NCBI GenBank assembly: GCA_964639225.1
Contig: CAZXCK010000005.1
Location: 1 to 64,000, forward strand
Length of the DNA stretch: 64,000 nucleotides
Reading direction: 5' to 3'
From: CAZXCK01 sp964639225
GTDB lineage: Bacteria > Chloroflexota > Anaerolineae > Aggregatilineales > Phototrophicaceae
This document shows positions 25,022-32,733 of the stretch, one piece after another. The notes under the pieces were generated by a model that was given only the letters and a program-made list of their open reading frames with translations, was not told the DNA's origin and made no database searches. The translations under genes and the position numbers were made by a program. Numbering within the stretch: the first letter of the stretch is position 1; each line of letters begins with the position of its first letter.

Positions 25022-25951
25022 ATGACCAGTATCTCATCAACGCAGAGCCAGCGGCTCGCGGCGGAGACCTCGCGCCGTCGCATGTGGGGCTTCGTCAAAC
25101 TGGGGCTGACTTACGCCTTCATGAGCCTGCTGGCGTTCGTTTTCCTGTTTCCGGTCATATTCATGATCGTGTCGTCGTTTAAGTCGAACGCGGTCATCTT
25201 CGAGGATCTGCGTTCGTTCGACGCCTTTTTGCCGACTGAGTTTTCGCTCGACAACTATCAGGCGGTTTTCAATCGCAGCAACTTCGGCCTGTTTATGTTC
25301 AACTCGGTGTTTATCGTCACAACAACGGTGACGCTGGGCATCCTCGCCAACAGTATGGCGGCGTATGCGCTGGCGCGGCTGCGCTGGCGCGGGCGTAAGG
25401 TCGCGCTGACGGGTGTCATCGCGCTGCTCATCATCCCATTTGAGACGATCGCTGTGCCGCTGCTGTTCGTCGTTACACGGCTGGTATGGTTGAGTGTCAG
25501 CGGCGGTGAGCTGTCCTTGACGACATCCTGGCTGAACACACATCATGTGCAGATTGTGCCGTTTATCGCCGATGCTTTTTCGATTTTCCTGTTCTACCAG
25601 TTCTTCATCGACATTCCTAAGGACATCGACGAGGCGGCGGTTGTCGATGGGGCGAGTCCGCTGCGCATCTACTGGACGCTGATTTTGCCGATCTCCAGGC
25701 CGATTATCGCCACCGTTGCCATTCTGCAATTCCTGACACGCTGGAACGATTACCTGTGGCCGATTATGTCGGTGCAGGGGGAGTCGGCGCGCCCGGTGAT
25801 GGTGGGTATGGCGGCTTTCTTCGGGCAAACGCCGGACTGGGGGCAGATCATGGCATATGCCACGATGATTACCGTGCCCGTACTGATCTTTTATCTGCTG
25901 TTCCAGAAGTGGTTTGTACAGAGCGTGGCGTCCAGCGGCATTAAAGGTTAA
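25022..25951 (+). CDS. Sugar ABC importer permease, MalG/UgpE type
   Basis: A 309-residue inner-membrane permease with six helices. The opening is LLAFVFLFPVIFMIVSSFKS (about 38-57). NSVFIVTTTVTLGILANSMA begins the core. The EAA loop is DEAAVVDGASPLRIYWTLIL (about 213-232), followed by ILQFLTRWNDYLWPI, a hallmark of this subfamily. It ends FQKWFVQSVASSGIKG, again typical. ATG 25022 with GAGG upstream is used; the other permease gene ends 7 bp earlier. It forms the translocation channel with the preceding gene product. Confidence 0.94.
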   Translation: MTSISSTQSQRLAAETSRRRMWGFVKLGLTYAFMSLLAFVFLFPVIFMIVSSFKSNAVIFEDLRSFDAFLPTEFSLDNYQAVFNRSNFGLFMFNSVFIVTTTVTLGILANSMAAYALARLRWRGRKVALTGVIALLIIPFETIAVPLLFVVTRLVWLSVSGGELSLTTSWLNTHHVQIVPFIADAFSIFLFYQFFIDIPKDIDEAAVVDGASPLRIYWTLILPISRPIIATVAILQFLTRWNDYLWPIMSVQGESARPVMVGMAAFFGQTPDWGQIMAYATMITVPVLIFYLLFQKWFVQSVASSGIKG

Positions 25952-25989
25952 TGGTTGCTGGCCGACCCGAATCCAATCATGAGGTTTTT

Positions 25990-26985
25990 ATGGCTTTACA
26001 TCTTCCCGATAAATGGGTGTGGGATTTCTGGTTTGCCAAAGATGGCGCCAATTACCACGTCTTTTACCTGCAGGCCGATCGCGCGTTGCAGAAAGAGGAA
26101 CTGCGTCACTGGCATGTGTCAATAGGGCACGCGGTATCGACTGACCTGCGTAACTGGAACGTCGTCGCCGACGCGCTGCGGCCCGCTGGCGAACCGCAGC
26201 CCGGTGCTGTTGACGCATGGGACAGTTATACAACATGGACTGGCAGCGTGATCGAGTATGAGGGGCTGTGGTATATGTTTTACACGGGCAGCCGCCTGTC
26301 GGAGCGCGGGCTGGTGCAGCGGGTGGGGCTGGCGACATCGCCCGATCTGATGCGCTGGGAAAAGCACGCGGCCAACCCGGTTATCAGCGCCGATCCACGC
26401 TGGTACGAAATGCTGGACCTGGACTCCTGGCACGACCACGCCTGGCGTGACCCATATGTATTCCAGCATCCGGATTCGGGCGAGTTCCATGCGCTGATTA
26501 CGGCGCGTTCGCATCCAGACAGCGCCCCGCCGGACGCGCGCGGCGTGATTGGTCATGCCCGGTCGAGTGATCTGCTGAACTGGGATGTGCTGCCGCCACT
26601 CACCGATCCGGGCGAGTTCGGGCACATGGAAGTGCCGCAGCTCGTCTACCTGAACAATCGATACTACCTGTTATTCTCGGTGCCGCATGCGTATTATGCA
26701 CAGGCACGAAAGGAACGCGCTGGCGTCGAGCCGGTGACGGGCACGCATTATCTGGTGGCGGACGATCCGCTGGGGCCATACGAATACATTACCGATGAAT
26801 TTCTGCTTGGTGATTATGCCGAGACCCTGTATTCGGGTAAACTGATCCAGGGGCCGGATGATCGCTGGTATTTCATGGCGTTTGTCAATCTTGATGCCAA
26901 CGGTGAATTCGTGGGTGACCTGATTGATCCGCTACCGGTGGAAACGCATGCCGATGGCCGGCTAGAGGTGGTCGGTGGGCCGTAG
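25990..26985 (+). CDS. GH32-like beta-fructosidase (GH32/68 clan)
   Basis: A 331-residue five-bladed propeller glycosidase, expected to release fructose from sucrose, levan or inulin-type oligosaccharides. The three acidic residues of the family are placed as follows: nucleophile D12 in WVWDFWFAKDG, transition-state stabiliser D154 in AWRDPYVF, and acid/base E214 in GHMEVPQLV. The N-terminal motif is WVWDF rather than the classical WMNDPNG, as in the shorter EcAec43-like group. No signal peptide, so it acts inside the cell on sugar brought in by the preceding transporter. ATG 25990 has GAGG 5 nt upstream. Compact: it lacks the C-terminal beta-sandwich of classical invertases. A GH43-like activity cannot be excluded. 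Confidence 0.85.
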   Translation: MALHLPDKWVWDFWFAKDGANYHVFYLQADRALQKEELRHWHVSIGHAVSTDLRNWNVVADALRPAGEPQPGAVDAWDSYTTWTGSVIEYEGLWYMFYTGSRLSERGLVQRVGLATSPDLMRWEKHAANPVISADPRWYEMLDLDSWHDHAWRDPYVFQHPDSGEFHALITARSHPDSAPPDARGVIGHARSSDLLNWDVLPPLTDPGEFGHMEVPQLVYLNNRYYLLFSVPHAYYAQARKERAGVEPVTGTHYLVADDPLGPYEYITDEFLLGDYAETLYSGKLIQGPDDRWYFMAFVNLDANGEFVGDLIDPLPVETHADGRLEVVGGP

Positions 26986-27026
26986 ACCGCCCCTCGAATC
27001 AATAGGACAGTGCGCAATGATAACTG

Positions 27027-28043
27027 ATGAAGAAGAACAGACACACCATTCATGACATTGCTCGTATGGCCGGGGTAGGGGCCGGGACGGTTTCGCGGGT
27101 GCTGAATAACCGGCCCAACGTCAGCGAGGCGACACGCGAACGGGTTTTGCGGGCGATCCGCGAACTCGATTACCGCCCCAGCTTCTCCGCCCGGCACATG
27201 CGCACGCAGCGCTCGCATCTGATCGGCTTCATCACCGATGAGGTGGCGACCACGCCTTACGCTGGCGACATCATCCGGGGAGCGCAGGAGCGCGCCTGGG
27301 CCGACGAGCGCATTCTGCTGGTCATCAATGTGGGGCTGAACCTGAGCATGGCCGAAGCTGCCATCGAGACCATGCTGGAGCGTCAGGTCGAGGGTGTTAT
27401 CTATGCGGCGATGTTTCATCGTGAGGTGATGCTGCCGGCCAATGTTCACAAGACGCTGACGGTGCTGGCCAACTGTTACGCTGCCGACCGCGCGCTGCCT
27501 TCGGTGGTTCCCGATGAGCGGATGGGCGGGCGCGTTGCTACGGAGACTCTGCTACGGGCCGGCCATCGCCGTGTTGGTCTGATTAACGTCAACACGCTGG
27601 AGTCTGGGATGCCGGCGGCGTTGGATCGCTTCCAGGGGTACCAGGATGCGCTGATCGAAGCGGGTCTTCCGCTGGATGAGCATATTGTCCGGCATGGTGA
27701 CGGCAGCCCGGAACTCGGTTATCGCTATACACACGAGCTGATGGCCGAATCTGACCCGCCGACGGCGATTTTCTGCGGGACGGACCGCACCGCGCTGGGC
27801 GCTTACGACGCCCTGCGCGAGTTATCGCTGCGCGTTCCTGAGGATGTGGCGGTTATCGGGTTCGACAACATGGAGATCATCGCGTCGGCGCTGCGCCCGC
27901 CGCTGACGACGGTGCAGCTTCCACATTACCAGATGGGGCAGTGGGCGGTCGATTACCTCATCCGGCACAATCTCAATCACAGCCCGGTTTCGGCGGTCCA
28001 GCACCGGCTGGCCTGTCCGCTGGTTCCACGCGATTCGGTTTAG
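27027..28043 (+). CDS. LacI-family transcriptional regulator of the sugar operon
   Basis: A 338-residue repressor. The HTH is TIHDIARMAGVGAGTVSRVL (about 7-26) with the recognition helix in GTVSRVLN. The hinge follows at about 50-58 (SFSARHM). The ligand domain is periplasmic-binding-like: SHLIGFITDEVATTPYAGDI at the start, VPDERMGGRVATETLLRAGH in the core, and IFCGTDRTALGAYDALRELS and VAVIGFDNMEIIASALRPPL at the end. The hinge residue that normally is the minor-groove leucine is methionine here. It lies 41 bp after the GH32-like gene and is probably co-transcribed, so the two operators at 22341 and 22408 are its likely targets, giving autoregulation. Inducer presumably a fructose-containing sugar. 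Confidence 0.93.
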   Translation: MKKNRHTIHDIARMAGVGAGTVSRVLNNRPNVSEATRERVLRAIRELDYRPSFSARHMRTQRSHLIGFITDEVATTPYAGDIIRGAQERAWADERILLVINVGLNLSMAEAAIETMLERQVEGVIYAAMFHREVMLPANVHKTLTVLANCYAADRALPSVVPDERMGGRVATETLLRAGHRRVGLINVNTLESGMPAALDRFQGYQDALIEAGLPLDEHIVRHGDGSPELGYRYTHELMAESDPPTAIFCGTDRTALGAYDALRELSLRVPEDVAVIGFDNMEIIASALRPPLTTVQLPHYQMGQWAVDYLIRHNLNHSPVSAVQHRLACPLVPRDSV

Positions 28044-28047
28044 GCGG

Positions 28048-28851
28048 CTAGATGTCTGGCGGTGACGCTGGTCCGGTAAGGTGTGCCCGAAGCCATCCGC
28101 AGACGTCGAAATCGTCTGACGTCGCGTCGGTGGCCAGCCACATCAGGAACTCAATGTTGCCTGCCGGGCCTTTCAGCGGGGAGATGGTCAGGCCACGCAG
28201 GAAGAAGCCAGTTCGTCGGGCATAAGCGGTGACATCGTCGAGAACGCGGCTGTGAATTTCGGTACTGCGGACGACGCCACCTTTGCCGACCTCGCCTTTG
28301 CCTGCTTCAAACTGGGGTTTGACCAGCGCGATGATGTCCGCCTGTGTCGCCAGCCAGCCTTTGATGACCGGCAGCAGAATCTTCAGTGAGATGAATGAGG
28401 CATCGATGACCACCAGATCGACTGGCTCTGGCAGGCGTTCGACGTGGCGGGCGTTGGTGCGCTCCATGACGATCACGCGCGAGTCGTTGCGCAGGCGCAG
28501 GTCGATCTGACCGTAGCCGACATCGATGGCGTAGACGCGCGCCGCGCCGTTCTGCAGCAGGCAGTCGGTGAAGCCGCCGGTGCTGGCCCCGACATCGGCG
28601 CAGATGCGGCCCGTTACATCAAAGCTGAAGTCGAGCAGCGCCCCGGCCAGCTTCTCCCCGCCCCGGCTGACAAAGCGCGGTTTAGCCTTCACGGTGATGT
28701 CGTCGCTGCCGGTAACGCGCGTGCCGGGCTTATCGACACGGCTGCCGTTGACCAGTACCTCACCGGCCATAATCATCCCGCGTGCCTTTTCCCGGCTGGG
28801 GGCCAGCCCGCGTAAGTGCAGGGCGATGTCGAGACGAAGCTTTTCGGTCAT
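28048..28851 (-). CDS. tlyA: TlyA-family rRNA 2'-O-methyltransferase
   Basis: A 267-residue protein with an N-terminal S4 RNA-binding domain (about 3-65: RLDIALHLRGLAPSREKARG, then VLVNGSRVDKPGTRV) and a C-terminal FtsJ/RrmJ-like SAM domain. The SAM motif is ADVGASTGGFTDCLLQNGA; YAIDVGYGQID and VVIDASFISLKILLPV follow, then LVKPQFEAGKGEVGKGGVV with the catalytic lysine. In mycobacteria TlyA methylates 16S and 23S rRNA and affects capreomycin sensitivity; many related proteins are annotated as hemolysins without good evidence. It is the last gene of the operon that starts at 32608, 12 bp behind the protease-like gene, and it converges on the LacI gene with 4 bp between stops. Confidence 0.95.
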   Translation of the reverse strand: MTEKLRLDIALHLRGLAPSREKARGMIMAGEVLVNGSRVDKPGTRVTGSDDITVKAKPRFVSRGGEKLAGALLDFSFDVTGRICADVGASTGGFTDCLLQNGAARVYAIDVGYGQIDLRLRNDSRVIVMERTNARHVERLPEPVDLVVIDASFISLKILLPVIKGWLATQADIIALVKPQFEAGKGEVGKGGVVRSTEIHSRVLDDVTAYARRTGFFLRGLTISPLKGPAGNIEFLMWLATDATSDDFDVCGWLRAHLTGPASPPDI

Positions 28852-28863
28852 CGGCTGGGCCTG

Positions 28864-31101
28864 TCAGTCTCGCAACAGCGGAATCTGGATGAACAATGGA
28901 TTTTCGGACTCCTCGGTGACGCTCACGGCGTCGGCGGCCAGGGGCAGATAGCCGTTGGCTCGGATCATGACACTGTACAGCGCGCCAAATTCCAGCAGCC
29001 GGTCGAGCTGGAAGTAGCCGTCGCGGTCGGTGGTGGCCATGGCGTAAATCTGGTCGCGCCGCCAGGTGAACGTTATCACTGAGAAGTCTTCGCTGATGAG
29101 CATGAATGACACGCCAGGGATACCATCGCCGGTTTCAGCGTCGATGATGCGTCCGTTGAGCTGCACGCCGCTGGTCGTCGAGAACTGGTCCAGTGGTAGC
29201 TGGCCGATGCCGACGTTCATCTCGATTTCTACCAACCGGGCGTTGTTGAGCAGAATCTCCATGCGGTAGTTGCCGTCGGGCAGCGTGGTATCTCCAGCCA
29301 GGCGAACCAGGTAGTTCTCGCCGTTTTCCATGCCGCCCCAGGGGACCAGTTGATCGTAAAACACGGTATCATCAACCAGCAGGCGCAGACGCCACAACGT
29401 ACCCGGAGAGACACGTTCCCAGTCGAACAGCGCGTATACCTCGCGCACGTTGCTGGAGAAACTGTTGAGGGCCGGTGCGGCGGCAGCTTCCTGTGGTGTG
29501 GCCGCCGCCGTAAAACGCGGGTTGGTGAACGGTCGCGGCAGAGCGCCCTCACTGGCCCCGGCGATGATAAATTCCGAACGGGCCGCCAACCGGTTCTCGA
29601 TGTAAAGATCGAGTCGGTAACGTCCGGGTGGCAGTACCTCGCCGCTGCCGGATTCGATGCGGATCACTTTCCAGTCGCGGCCATCGTTGGCCCAGGGTTC
29701 GATCTCGCGGCTGCCGGGAATCTCGCTGCCGTTGTAATACCAGACGCGCGTCCATTCGGTGCCGTCGGGGACATTGCGATGCACAAAACGGGCGTTGGCG
29801 ATACTGCCGCTGGGCAGCACACCGCCGATACCAAACAGGTTATCACCGGCTTCAATGCCGAAGCTGATGTTGCGGAACAGCGGCTGGTCGTCTGGTGGCG
29901 GGCCGCCTACGACAATGCTGGCGCTGGCGCTGGCCAGTCCATCGATGAAGAGCGTGAACTCGTAGATGCCATCGGGCCACACCTGGCCGCTGCTGCCGAT
30001 GTACCACATGCCGTTGGTGCCACCGCTCCAGCGTACTGGTGGCAGATTGAACAGCGTGTTGGGTAGATTATCCACCGTAATACGCAGTTCGTAGATCGTC
30101 TCCGGCGTCATGTTGGCGTAATCGAAGAAGAGATACAGACTGGTCGCGCCGGTGGGCAGGCGACCGACGACGCTGGCGGGCATGCCCTCATTGACCGACG
30201 ATGAGATGATGACGTTGCTGATCGAGGGTTCGTCTGTGGGGGCGAACTGAAAATTGGAACCGGTGAGTTTCTCGACGGAGATGCCCAGCGAGGCGCTGCG
30301 CAGCAGCGGCCTTATGAAATTAACCGGGCGCAGCGCGTTGATAAAACCGCCAATAGGCACACAGCGGTCGCTGCTGTTAATCTGACCGTCGTTGTTGGTG
30401 TCTTCAAGTGGCAGGCAGTTGGTTTCGTCGGACAGCGGTGTCACCGGGACGGTGGTCGGAATGCCGATGAGTTGTCCATCCTGATTGTAGACGCCGCCGC
30501 CGGTCATGGTGCCGGGGATGGTGGCATCGGTTTTGATCCACGAGCGTTCGCCGCCGCTTGGCTCGGCGATGAAGCCGCGTATCGTGCCACGATAAGACGT
30601 GACCGGTGAGCTATCAACATCGGGGTAACCCATGACAATGATGGTATCATCCAGGTTGACCTGGCTGGAGTCGCCCAGGGCGACAAATGGTAGCGAGAGG
30701 CTGTCCGGCTCGATGACGCGCCCGCTCATCTCCTGGGTGATGCGCAGCAGCGCCAGGTCCAGCCCGATGTCGGCCTCGGCGATTTCGGCATAGTAAGTCG
30801 GGATAGGTGTCTCGCCGGGGCGTGTGTTGAGCGCGATAACCAGATTATCACCGGGGCAGTCGGCGTTGGGCGCGGTGAAGTGGGCATTGGTGGCGATGAG
30901 ACCGGTCCGGTTAACGATGGTGCCGGACCCCAGGCAGGTGATGACAGGACGCCCGCCGATATTCTGGGTTTGCATGATGAAGACAGTCGCGCGCTGGATG
31001 CGTTCCAGGTCCAGGCCAGGGGCGGTTTGAGCGTAGGCCATCGGCAGACCAGCCAGCAGTCCGATGAGGATTGCCAGCAGCGCCAGTGTTTTCCGAAACA
31101 T
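28864..31101 (-). CDS. Secreted trypsin-fold protein with Ser-to-Thr catalytic change, Ig-like repeats and carboxypeptidase-regulatory-like domain
   Basis: About 745 residues. Signal peptide 1-24 (ending AYA-QT). Residues about 35-270 are an S1C/DegP-like domain: GSGTIVNRTGLIATNAHFT gives the catalytic His (about 74) and LDLALLRI gives the Asp (about 115). At the GNSGG position the protein reads PGTMTGGGVYNQDG, so the nucleophile is Thr (about 200). An EF-hand or dockerin-like loop DTNNDGQINSSD (about 234-245), flanked by cysteines, is inserted after the barrel. Three beta-rich repeats follow (each ending like SASIVVGG, SEFIIAGA, EIEMNVGI), then a carboxypeptidase-regulatory-like domain near 650-745 (NGRIIDAETGDGIPGVSFML). 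The start is ATG 31101, with a GTG at 31104 also possible; it overlaps or abuts the upstream stop. Either a pseudoprotease or a threonine-dependent enzyme. Confidence 0.85.
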   Translation of the reverse strand: MFRKTLALLAILIGLLAGLPMAYAQTAPGLDLERIQRATVFIMQTQNIGGRPVITCLGSGTIVNRTGLIATNAHFTAPNADCPGDNLVIALNTRPGETPIPTYYAEIAEADIGLDLALLRITQEMSGRVIEPDSLSLPFVALGDSSQVNLDDTIIVMGYPDVDSSPVTSYRGTIRGFIAEPSGGERSWIKTDATIPGTMTGGGVYNQDGQLIGIPTTVPVTPLSDETNCLPLEDTNNDGQINSSDRCVPIGGFINALRPVNFIRPLLRSASLGISVEKLTGSNFQFAPTDEPSISNVIISSSVNEGMPASVVGRLPTGATSLYLFFDYANMTPETIYELRITVDNLPNTLFNLPPVRWSGGTNGMWYIGSSGQVWPDGIYEFTLFIDGLASASASIVVGGPPPDDQPLFRNISFGIEAGDNLFGIGGVLPSGSIANARFVHRNVPDGTEWTRVWYYNGSEIPGSREIEPWANDGRDWKVIRIESGSGEVLPPGRYRLDLYIENRLAARSEFIIAGASEGALPRPFTNPRFTAAATPQEAAAAPALNSFSSNVREVYALFDWERVSPGTLWRLRLLVDDTVFYDQLVPWGGMENGENYLVRLAGDTTLPDGNYRMEILLNNARLVEIEMNVGIGQLPLDQFSTTSGVQLNGRIIDAETGDGIPGVSFMLISEDFSVITFTWRRDQIYAMATTDRDGYFQLDRLLEFGALYSVMIRANGYLPLAADAVSVTEESENPLFIQIPLLRD

Positions 31102-31103
31102 CA

Positions 31104-31709
31104 CTAAAATTCCAGGCTCCTCAGAAAACGGTTGAAAACGGCGACATCCTCGTCGAAGGTGGCGGCGTCGGCACGGAAGGTAATAATCAACGCCTGGCCG
31201 CCGCGTATGGTAAGGATATCCAGGCCGGAAACGACGACCGGCACACTCGCCAGAAACGGGTTGGTTTCGGTCTCGACGAAGCTGTAGGTCATGGCTGTGC
31301 CGGGGCTTTCGTCTGGCAGGGTATACGCTTCGAATGACAGCGGCGTGTAGGTCGATAAGTTCAGCGGGCGGGTGATGTTGAGCGAATCGAGGACGTTACG
31401 TTCGCTCATGCTGGTGCTGACCGGGCGCGTCGCCACGCGGATGGTCGTTTTGTAGCCCACGCGGGACATGTCGCGCACCTGAAAGACATAATCGCCGTCT
31501 TCGTCCAGCAGCCAGTTCAACGGATACTCGGCCCGGATTCCCGCCTGTGCGTTGGTGTAGACGGTGGTCGCGTTCAGAGCGCCGCTGCGCATGTTCAGGC
31601 CGTAAAGCAGCGCCAGCAGACCAGCCAGCAGTGTCAGATAATGTCCCCAGCGCTGCTGCCGGTTAGAGGGCATACTCTCGGCATAGACTTCGACGACGGC
31701 CACGCTCAC
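31104..31709 (-). CDS. Small membrane-anchored extracytoplasmic protein, PsbP-like fold possible
   Basis: About 200 residues. A short cytoplasmic tail is followed by one helix (HYLTLLAGLLALLYGL, about 23-38) and an outside domain of about 160 residues. That domain opens with AGIRAEYPLNWLLDEDGDYV and ends VAVFNRFLRSLEF. Both ends resemble PsbP-like or DUF-type small lipid or membrane-associated domains ('y-s-t-yPp-W' ... 'fd-il-Sf'). The gene overlaps the upstream PrsW-like gene by 4 bp. A GTG at 31703, 7 nt behind an AGGAGG, is a better start than the listed GTG at 31709; ATG 31673 is another option. Second gene of the operon; function unknown, but its position suggests it works with its two neighbours at the cell surface. 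Confidence 0.75.
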   Translation of the reverse strand: MSVAVVEVYAESMPSNRQQRWGHYLTLLAGLLALLYGLNMRSGALNATTVYTNAQAGIRAEYPLNWLLDEDGDYVFQVRDMSRVGYKTTIRVATRPVSTSMSERNVLDSLNITRPLNLSTYTPLSFEAYTLPDESPGTAMTYSFVETETNPFLASVPVVVSGLDILTIRGGQALIITFRADAATFDEDVAVFNRFLRSLEF

Positions 31710-32608
31710 ACCTCCTGGCTGGCGATTGCTTCGCGCTCGCGGCGTTCGGTTGTGTTGAACAGGAACAGCACCACCGCCAGCACGCCGGCGACCAGTATCA
31801 GCGAAAAGATGAGACCGAACAGGGGGCGGGTTCCGCCGATACCCAGCACAAAGCCGCCGCTGACCAGCGACGAACGGAAGCTAATTCCAATGCCGCTGAC
31901 AATGCTGGCCAGCAGCAGCGAAAGCGGCATCAGGGCGAACGTCTGCGAGTGAAAGCGGAGTTCGGCCAGCCCGTAAGCGACCATACTGCTGGCGGCCAGA
32001 TTGATGACGGTGTTGCTGAATACGCGCATGGCGACGACATCGGCGGCGGCGTTGCCAGCTACCAGATGCAGATTGGTGACGGTGACATAGCCGATGGCGC
32101 TGGCGGCGAAGTAAGCGAGCGCGTCCAGACGAGTGCGGAGCGCCAGCGGCCAGATCAGCAGCCAAACGACGATATACTTTGTGATCTCCTGTACCACGCC
32201 AACGGTCATGCTGTAGCCGATGATGCGGTCAATGCGGCCCGCGAGAGGCAGCCAGGCATCTGGGTCGATAAAGTCAAGCAATGGCAGGCTGACGGCATTG
32301 GCCGTCAGAGCGGTGATGACCAGCACCACCGTCAGGCGGGTACGCGGCTGTGGCACACGCATCTCCGGCAGGCGGGAGAAAACCAGCCACAACACCAGCG
32401 GCGTGAGAGCAATGCCGATATTCAACGGCTGCTGAAGCGCGTCTGGTACGCGAAAGTTCAGGATGCCGACCACAATGTATAGCGCGATGGCGAACCCGAA
32501 GAGCGCGCCCACCTCGACAAAAATGCTGGGCCACACGCGGCGGTATGGGTAAACTTCCTCATCTTCGCGGGGTGGGGTCAGCAGTGACGGACTGTTATAC
32601 CTGCTCAC
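31706..32608 (-). CDS. PrsW-like polytopic membrane protein with degenerate active-site motifs
   Basis: A 300-residue protein with about eight helices. Its core lines up by eye with the PrsW intramembrane protease family. VQEITKYIVVW matches EExxK with the first Glu replaced by Gln. RLDALAYFAASAIGYVTVTN matches the DG-GF--EN segment, with DG now DA and EN now TN. The RVFSNTVINLAASSMVAYGL stretch matches the R...H...G segment with His replaced by Asn. If the alignment holds, catalysis is unlikely. The N-terminus (MSRYNSPSLLTPPREDEEVY) is cytoplasmic. First gene of the operon 32608-28048, overlapping the next by 4 bp. The family placement is my reading of spaced motifs, not a search result. Confidence 0.65.
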   Translation of the reverse strand: MSRYNSPSLLTPPREDEEVYPYRRVWPSIFVEVGALFGFAIALYIVVGILNFRVPDALQQPLNIGIALTPLVLWLVFSRLPEMRVPQPRTRLTVVLVITALTANAVSLPLLDFIDPDAWLPLAGRIDRIIGYSMTVGVVQEITKYIVVWLLIWPLALRTRLDALAYFAASAIGYVTVTNLHLVAGNAAADVVAMRVFSNTVINLAASSMVAYGLAELRFHSQTFALMPLSLLLASIVSGIGISFRSSLVSGGFVLGIGGTRPLFGLIFSLILVAGVLAVVLFLFNTTERREREAIASQEV

Positions 32609-32733
32609 AAAACCGTACCTGTTTCCCGAAACCGTGTGGTAAACTTCTTCACCGGTGGCGCACAGTGAAATGAGTTACGCCGCCGGGTTCGCCCTATGTT
32701 AATGCATGGTAGTTTGCCTGGGAAGACTAAAGT

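Noticed and set aside
28048..28851. Hemolysin annotation for the TlyA protein
   Set aside because: The S4 plus FtsJ-like domains and catalytic lysine support an rRNA methyltransferase; the hemolysin name is historical.
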